This document shows positions 7,576 to 10,131 of a stretch of 10,131 bases of DNA, in pieces (within the stretch, counting starts at the first letter, position 1; each line of letters opens with the position of its first letter). The stretch comes from Chromatiales bacterium (lineage in GTDB: Bacteria > Pseudomonadota > Gammaproteobacteria > Chromatiales > Chromatiaceae). Under the pieces are notes generated by a model, which was not told the DNA's origin, searched no databases, and worked only from the letters and a program-made list of their open reading frames with translations. The position numbers and the translations under genes are program-made. Where the stretch lies: the NCBI GenBank assembly GCA_024639625.1, contig JAHEIA010000061.1:1-10131 (forward strand), read 5' to 3'.

Positions 7576-8088
7576 CTAGGACTCGTCATGGTAGATCAGC
7601 ATGGCCGCGACCCAAACAAACTCGGCAATCTGCACATAGGCCGCCTCGTCTTCCTCGGTTCCGCGCAGCGTCTGCTGCTCCACCTGAGTAAACTGCGCCA
7701 AGTCGTGTAGGGCCTCCTGTACCTGGTGCGCTAATTCCCGTTCACCCGAATGCGACAATCCGAACCCGTAGAGAAACCCTTCGCACCATTCGGCAAGTGC
7801 TCGCGCACGTTCGCGAAGCGGTCGGTCGTCGCTCGGCAACAGCGCCTGAAACCCCATGCCCGGCTGTGTGAGGTCCGCTTCCGTCTGCCGATAAAGCTCA
7901 TGCAAGACGGCTTGCCATCGCTCTACCCCTGGGAGTTCGCTGCTGACTTCATCAAGCCACCGCCGCTCGATCCCGCTACCATGGCCACACAGCATACCGC
8001 ACAGAAGCCCATGGGTTTCCGAAACACGAATGCCGTCCGCAACAGGGCGGAGCTGCTGTTCGAGACGTTGATAAAGATCGGGTTCCAA
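7576..8088 (-). CDS. ygfB: YgfB/YecA (UPF0149) family protein
   Basis: UPF0149 protein. It has the family core SETHGLLCGMLCGHGS near the N-terminus, then GFQALLPSDD, LAEWCEGFLYGFGLS and a C-terminal EIAEFVWVAAMLIY-like helix. The biochemical role is not established; in Pseudomonas aeruginosa YgfB has been linked to control of a peptidoglycan amidase gene. The frame is open to a TTG at 8157, but that codon lies upstream of the likely -10 element (8148-8143). No ATG precedes the core. I start at the TTG at 8088-8086: GGGG lies seven bases upstream, and it leaves about 25 residues before HGLLCG, as in relatives. TTG at 8106 is also possible. It is first in the ygfB-pepP-ubiH-ubiI operon. Confidence 0.85.
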   Translation of the reverse strand: MEPDLYQRLEQQLRPVADGIRVSETHGLLCGMLCGHGSGIERRWLDEVSSELPGVERWQAVLHELYRQTEADLTQPGMGFQALLPSDDRPLRERARALAEWCEGFLYGFGLSHSGERELAHQVQEALHDLAQFTQVEQQTLRGTEEDEAAYVQIAEFVWVAAMLIYHDES

Positions 8089-8142
8089 GTCTTCGCCCCA
8101 AGGCAAACGAAGGTAGCCTCGCCCGCGGATTAAGAGACGCCG

Positions 8143-8151
8143 ATCATAGCA
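8143..8151 (-). promoter_or_regulatory. Extended -10 promoter candidate for ygfB operon
   Basis: Minus-strand TGCTATGAT is an extended -10 element (TG, one base, then a hexamer five of six to consensus). No recognisable -35 lies 16-18 bases upstream; that position is occupied by the -35 of the divergent promoter. Transcription would begin near 8136, downstream of the TTG at 8157. Confidence 0.5.
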
Positions 8152-8165
8152 TGCCAAAGCAACCG

Positions 8166-8194
8166 TTGACCCCTGTTCGTTCGCGCTCTATATT
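8166..8194 (+). promoter_or_regulatory. Sigma70-type promoter of zapB-like/zapA
   Basis: -35 TTGACC (8166-8171), a 17-base spacer and -10 TATATT (8189-8194) each match consensus at five of six positions. The predicted start falls at about 8201, just before the first genes of the plus-strand unit. Confidence 0.82.
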
Positions 8195-8224
8195 CGCCGG
8201 ATGGAAGGAGATTCTCGGAATACC

Positions 8225-8434
8225 ATGGCCGAACTCGATTTGGAAAAACTGGAAAAGCGTGTAGAGGATCTGATCGGCACCTGCGCGCGTCTGCACGACG
8301 AAAATCGGTCCCTGCGGTCGCAGCAACAGCACTTGGTAGCAGAGAGGGCGACCTTGATCGAAAAGACCGAACTGGCTCGCAGCCGCGTCGAGGCCATGAT
8401 AAGCCGACTGAAATCAATGGAACTCGGTTCGTGA
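8225..8434 (+). CDS. Small ZapB-like coiled-coil protein (TIGR02449 type)
   Basis: A 69-residue, highly charged, probably all-helical coiled-coil protein beginning MAELDLEKLEKRVEDL and containing LHDENRSLRSQQQHLVAER and SRVEAMISRLKSME. It resembles the short family found just upstream of zapA in many gammaproteobacteria and often described as ZapB-like. A role with ZapA at the division ring is inferred from context. I chose the ATG at 8225 because it gives the family N-terminus. Its AAGGAG (8205-8210) is 14 bases away, longer than normal. An in-frame ATG at 8201 would add eight residues and lies at the predicted transcript start. Its stop overlaps the zapA GTG by four bases. Confidence 0.82.
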   Translation: MAELDLEKLEKRVEDLIGTCARLHDENRSLRSQQQHLVAERATLIEKTELARSRVEAMISRLKSMELGS

Positions 8435-8745
8435 GCAGCGAAGTAAACCCCGTCGTAATCCGCATTCTGGAGAAGGAATACCGCATCGCCTGCCCGCTGG
8501 ACGAGCAGGATGAGCTGCTGGCGTCCGCACGCTTGGTGGATCAGCGAATGCGCGAGATCCGCGATGGCGGAAAAGTCATCGGGACCGATCGGATCGCAGT
8601 GATGACCGCCCTGAACCTTGCCCACGAACTGCTTCACCACCAGCGCACGCTGGACGATAGTGCGCAGAACATCAGTCACCGCATCCGCGCACTGCAGGAA
8701 AAGATCGAGGGCGCATTACGCTCGGGAAATCAACTGGAAGTTTAA
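8431..8745 (+). CDS. zapA: Cell division protein ZapA
   Basis: FtsZ-associated protein that cross-links and stabilises FtsZ filaments in the Z ring. The product is 104 residues, the usual size (E. coli 109). The N-terminal globular part holds VVIRILEKEYRIACPLDEQDELLASARLVDQRMREIR, and the C-terminal half (about 52-100) is a long helix for dimer and tetramer formation (IAVMTALNLAHELLH). The start is GTG (8431), sharing GTGA with the preceding stop, which indicates translational coupling. It is followed directly by 6S RNA, as in E. coli. Confidence 0.94.
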   Translation: MSSEVNPVVIRILEKEYRIACPLDEQDELLASARLVDQRMREIRDGGKVIGTDRIAVMTALNLAHELLHHQRTLDDSAQNISHRIRALQEKIEGALRSGNQLEV

Positions 8746-8761
8746 GCGGAGAAGGTATAGC
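8734..8761 (+). promoter_or_regulatory. Candidate promoter of 6S RNA
   Basis: A -10-like TATAGC (8756-8761) sits six bases before the start of the 6S closing stem at 8767. Sixteen bases upstream is a poor -35, CTGGAA (8734-8739), inside the last zapA codons. The position fits; the -35 match is only three of six. Confidence 0.4.
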
Positions 8762-8766
8762 CTGTC

Positions 8767-8963
8767 GGTAAGACATCCCCTGCGGTGTTGGTTAGCGGTT
8801 CGGGTATTTTCTTGAGCCTAATCAATACCCGGGGAGCGTGAAGGCGCTGCCTGTGTGCACGTCCGTACCTCACGGAAAGCCTTCGGCATCCCTATATGCT
8901 CCCACTTGAACCCTCGGTTCAAGAACGAAGAACGGCGACGGCACTCGCGGGGGGTGTCTTGCC
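8767..8963 (+). ncRNA. ssrS: 6S RNA
   Basis: Small RNA that mimics an open promoter and binds sigma70-RNA polymerase in slow growth. The two ends form a long closing stem of about 20 pairs: GGTAAGACATCCCC (from 8767) pairs with GGGGGGTGTCTTGCC (to 8963). Inside are the small hairpin TCCGT-ACCTC-ACGGA (8862-8876) followed by AAAGCC as in E. coli 6S, and the hallmark 3' hairpin CTTGAACC-CTC-GGTTCAAG (8905-8923). The length of about 197 bases is a little above the E. coli 184. Position between zapA and fau matches the conserved ssrS locus. The exact ends are estimated from the stem. Confidence 0.9.
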
Positions 8964-8981
8964 TCACGAACAACCCCCTCA

Positions 8982-9584
8982 ATGCACGATCTGAAGCAGC
9001 TGCGCAAAGCGATGCGCGTCAGAAGGCGCGGCTTGTCAGCGGGCGACCAAGCCACGCGCGCGCGGATCGTCGAGCGCCGACTTCGATCTTTTCTGCCTTA
9101 TCAGCGAAGCTCACGGATCGCCTTTTATCTCAGCAACGATGGAGAGATCGATCCGCAGAGGCTGATGCGGTCTGCCTTGCAGGCTGGCAAGCAAGTGTTC
9201 CTTCCGGTGCTTCGCCGGCAAGCAAGCGCACTCCTTTGGTTCGTTGAATACCGGCCCGGAGACAGACTTCTGACAAATCGGTTCGGTATTGCAGAGCCGC
9301 ACCTGCGAGCGCGAAGCCAAACCCCGCCTTGGGGACTGGATGCGATTCTGCTGCCGCTGGTTGCATTCGATCATCGAGGCAACCGGTTGGGGATGGGCGG
9401 CGGCTTCTACGATCGTACGCTCGCCTATAAACGGCAACGCCTGTCTTGGAACCCTCCACTATTGATCGGCATGGCCCACGAGTTCCAAAGGCTCGCGGCG
9501 CTACCAAAACAATCTTGGGACATACCACTCGACCTGATCGTAACGGAACAAAAGATCTACCAAGTCGATTCTAAAAGATGCTAG
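8982..9584 (+). CDS. fau: 5-formyltetrahydrofolate cyclo-ligase
   Basis: Converts 5-formyl-THF to 5,10-methenyl-THF with ATP, removing an inhibitor of folate enzymes. The product is 200 residues, as expected (180-200). It carries an N-terminal basic LRKAMRVRRRGLS segment, FYLSNDGEID (48-57), AGKQVFLPVL (68-77), LLPLVAFDHRGNRLGMGGGFYDR (123-145) with the ATP/folate loop GMGGGFYDR, and WDIPLDLIVTE near the end. The ATG at 8982 has no ribosome site; CCCCCT sits where one would be. The next ATG (residue 11) would lose part of the basic N-terminus. It lies 18 bases after 6S RNA and is probably co-transcribed with it, as known for E. coli ssrS-ygfA. Confidence 0.95.
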   Translation: MHDLKQLRKAMRVRRRGLSAGDQATRARIVERRLRSFLPYQRSSRIAFYLSNDGEIDPQRLMRSALQAGKQVFLPVLRRQASALLWFVEYRPGDRLLTNRFGIAEPHLRARSQTPPWGLDAILLPLVAFDHRGNRLGMGGGFYDRTLAYKRQRLSWNPPLLIGMAHEFQRLAALPKQSWDIPLDLIVTEQKIYQVDSKRC

Positions 9585-9602
9585 GTAACAGCCTTGTTAT
9601 CT
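9583..9602 (+). other. Hairpin at the fau stop codon
   Basis: AGGTAACA and TGTTATCT pair over eight positions (one G-U) around the loop GCCT, starting within the fau stop codon. No T-run follows, so it would be at most a weak terminator or an mRNA-end stabiliser. Confidence 0.35.
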
Positions 9603-9804
9603 ACCCTTACAAGGTATCGAAAACCGCGCGGCCACGGTTGACTCGCCACGCCTTATCATCGCACCGGTTTGCGCAAGACATAGCAATTGCGCCGTGATAC
9701 CCGGTTAGCGATATGCGCGTCGAGATGCATTACTGCGCAGCCGATGTATTGTATGCAATCGTGTTCACTCGATACTTGCGCTGCGGTTCATTCAAAGCCG
9801 TCTA

Positions 9805-9843
9805 GTGAATATTGTAAAAATCGTTGAATATATTTACTTTTTT
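9805..9843 (+). terminator. Weak AT-rich terminator-like hairpin
   Basis: GTGAATAT (9805-9812) pairs with ATATTTAC (9830-9837) over eight positions with one G-U, across a 17-base loop, and is followed by six T. The layout resembles an intrinsic terminator for fau, but the stem is almost all A-U and the loop is long. The same tract could instead act as an UP-like element for the next promoter. Confidence 0.3.
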
Positions 9844-9844
9844 A

Positions 9845-9873
9845 CTGGCGAATCGAGGCTTCTTGTTTATACT
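9845..9873 (+). promoter_or_regulatory. Candidate promoter of the histone-like gene
   Basis: -10 TATACT (9868-9873) is five of six to consensus; 17 bases upstream is a poor -35, CTGGCG (9845-9850). An AT-rich tract precedes it. Transcription would start near 9880, leaving a leader of about 34 bases with GGGAGGG (9901-9907) before the ATG at 9914. Confidence 0.45.
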
Positions 9874-9913
9874 TAGTCCGACGATCTGTTGATCCGTTCT
9901 GGGAGGGTAGTCG

Positions 9914-10131
9914 ATGGCAGTCAAGAAGAGCACCACGAAAAAGGCGGCAGTCAAGAAGCAGACAAACGCGTTGAGCGCGTCGACAGCAGGGTCAACGCGT
10001 TCCACACGTAAGAAAAAAGCGGTCGCGAAGAAGGCGACAAAGAAGAAGGTTGTGAAGAAAACTGCAGCCAAGAAAACGGCAAAGAAGGCAGCAGCCAAGA
10101 AGGTCGCGAAGAAGCCGGTAGCCAAGAAGAC
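9914..10131 (+). CDS. Histone H1-like Lys/Ala-repeat DNA-binding protein (partial)
   Basis: Starts at the ATG at 9914, six bases after GGGAGGG, and runs off the right edge after 72 whole codons. About 26 of the 72 residues are lysine. There are no acidic or aromatic residues, and from about residue 32 the chain is repeats of the KKxxAKK/AAKK kind. A short linker rich in Ser and Thr (about 16-31) separates an N-terminal basic patch from the repeats. This is typical of bacterial H1-like nucleoid proteins (Hc1/Hc2, AlgP-like C-terminal tails), which bind and compact DNA without sequence specificity. Such low-complexity tails can also sit on larger proteins; the missing end prevents a firm family name. 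Confidence 0.75.
   Translation, partial: MAVKKSTTKKAAVKKQTNALSASTAGSTRSTRKKKAVAKKATKKKVVKKTAAKKTAKKAAAKKVAKKPVAKK

Larger units (their letters stand above)
9585..9913. other. Non-coding intergenic region, AT-rich in its right half
   Basis: This 329-base stretch has no credible gene, tRNA or IS end. It holds the hairpin at the fau stop, a near direct repeat CCGGTTTGCG (9664-9673) / CCGGTTAGCG (9701-9710), the small palindromes TTGCGCAA and GCAATTGC between them, an AT-rich tract (9805-9843) and the candidate promoter of the next gene. The composition shifts from GC-rich to AT-rich towards the histone-like gene. I do not recognise any further element. Confidence 0.6.

Noticed and set aside
8188..8679. 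Minus-strand open frame of 163 codons opposite zapB-like/zapA
   Set aside because: The plus-strand pair has a near-consensus promoter, a coupled GTGA overlap and clear ZapA similarity; the antisense frame shows no family.
9664..9710. Possible CRISPR-like or phage attachment repeats
   Set aside because: Only two imperfect 10-base copies 27 bases apart, with no array, cas genes, tRNA or integrase; too little to call.
9802..10125. Minus-strand frame giving a Phe/Ala-rich, membrane-like 107-residue peptide
   Set aside because: It is the antisense of the lysine-repeat gene: AAG/GCC codons read backwards give Phe and Ala. It has no ribosome site, and the plus-strand frame has a promoter, a ribosome site and a recognisable composition.

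Overview
The window is a stretch of GC-rich gammaproteobacterial core chromosome. Going up the minus strand from the right, the order is divergent zapA / ygfB, pepP, ubiH, ubiI, gcvT, gcvH and a glycine decarboxylase gene, with ssrS (6S RNA) and fau (ygfA) beside zapA. This is the block known from Escherichia coli (zapA-ygfB-pepP-ubiH-ubiI-gcvTHP with ssrS-ygfA). Three features point away from enterobacteria: the P-protein is split (only the GcvPA half is here), the gcv genes are headed by a tandem glycine riboswitch, and there is a lysine/alanine-repeat histone-like gene. A Chromatiales/Ectothiorhodospiraceae-like or related free-living gammaproteobacterium would fit, but the species cannot be named from this sequence.

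Layout. Minus strand, from right to left: ygfB (about 8088-7576), pepP (7573-6257), ubiH (6260-5040) and ubiI (5047-3764) are packed with gaps or overlaps of a few bases and look like one operon. A strong sigma70-type promoter (3756-3728) follows immediately and starts a second unit: tandem glycine riboswitch (3720-3527), gcvT, gcvH, gcvPA. After gcvPA, still on the minus strand, comes tpx (396 to beyond the left edge). Plus strand: a sigma70-type promoter (8166-8194) drives a small ZapB-like coiled-coil gene and zapA, which overlap by four bases. Then come 6S RNA, fau, a 329-base AT-richer intergenic stretch, and the start of a histone-H1-like gene that runs off the right edge.

Function. GcvT, GcvH and GcvPA are parts of the glycine cleavage system; Fau recycles 5-formyltetrahydrofolate, so both arms feed one-carbon metabolism. 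UbiH and UbiI are FAD monooxygenases that hydroxylate the ubiquinone ring. ZapA and the small coiled-coil protein belong to the division apparatus. 6S RNA is the global RNA polymerase regulator. Tpx is a periplasmic or cytoplasmic thiol peroxidase.

Most of the window is ordinary, conserved housekeeping sequence and I see no new defence or mobile system. The best second-look items are regulatory: a compact promoter/riboswitch whose conserved aptamer strand can pair over the gcvT ribosome binding site, the absence of gcvPB next to gcvPA, overlapping back-to-back promoters at ygfB/zapB-like, and a possible alternative fold between the 3' strand of 6S RNA and the fau leader.
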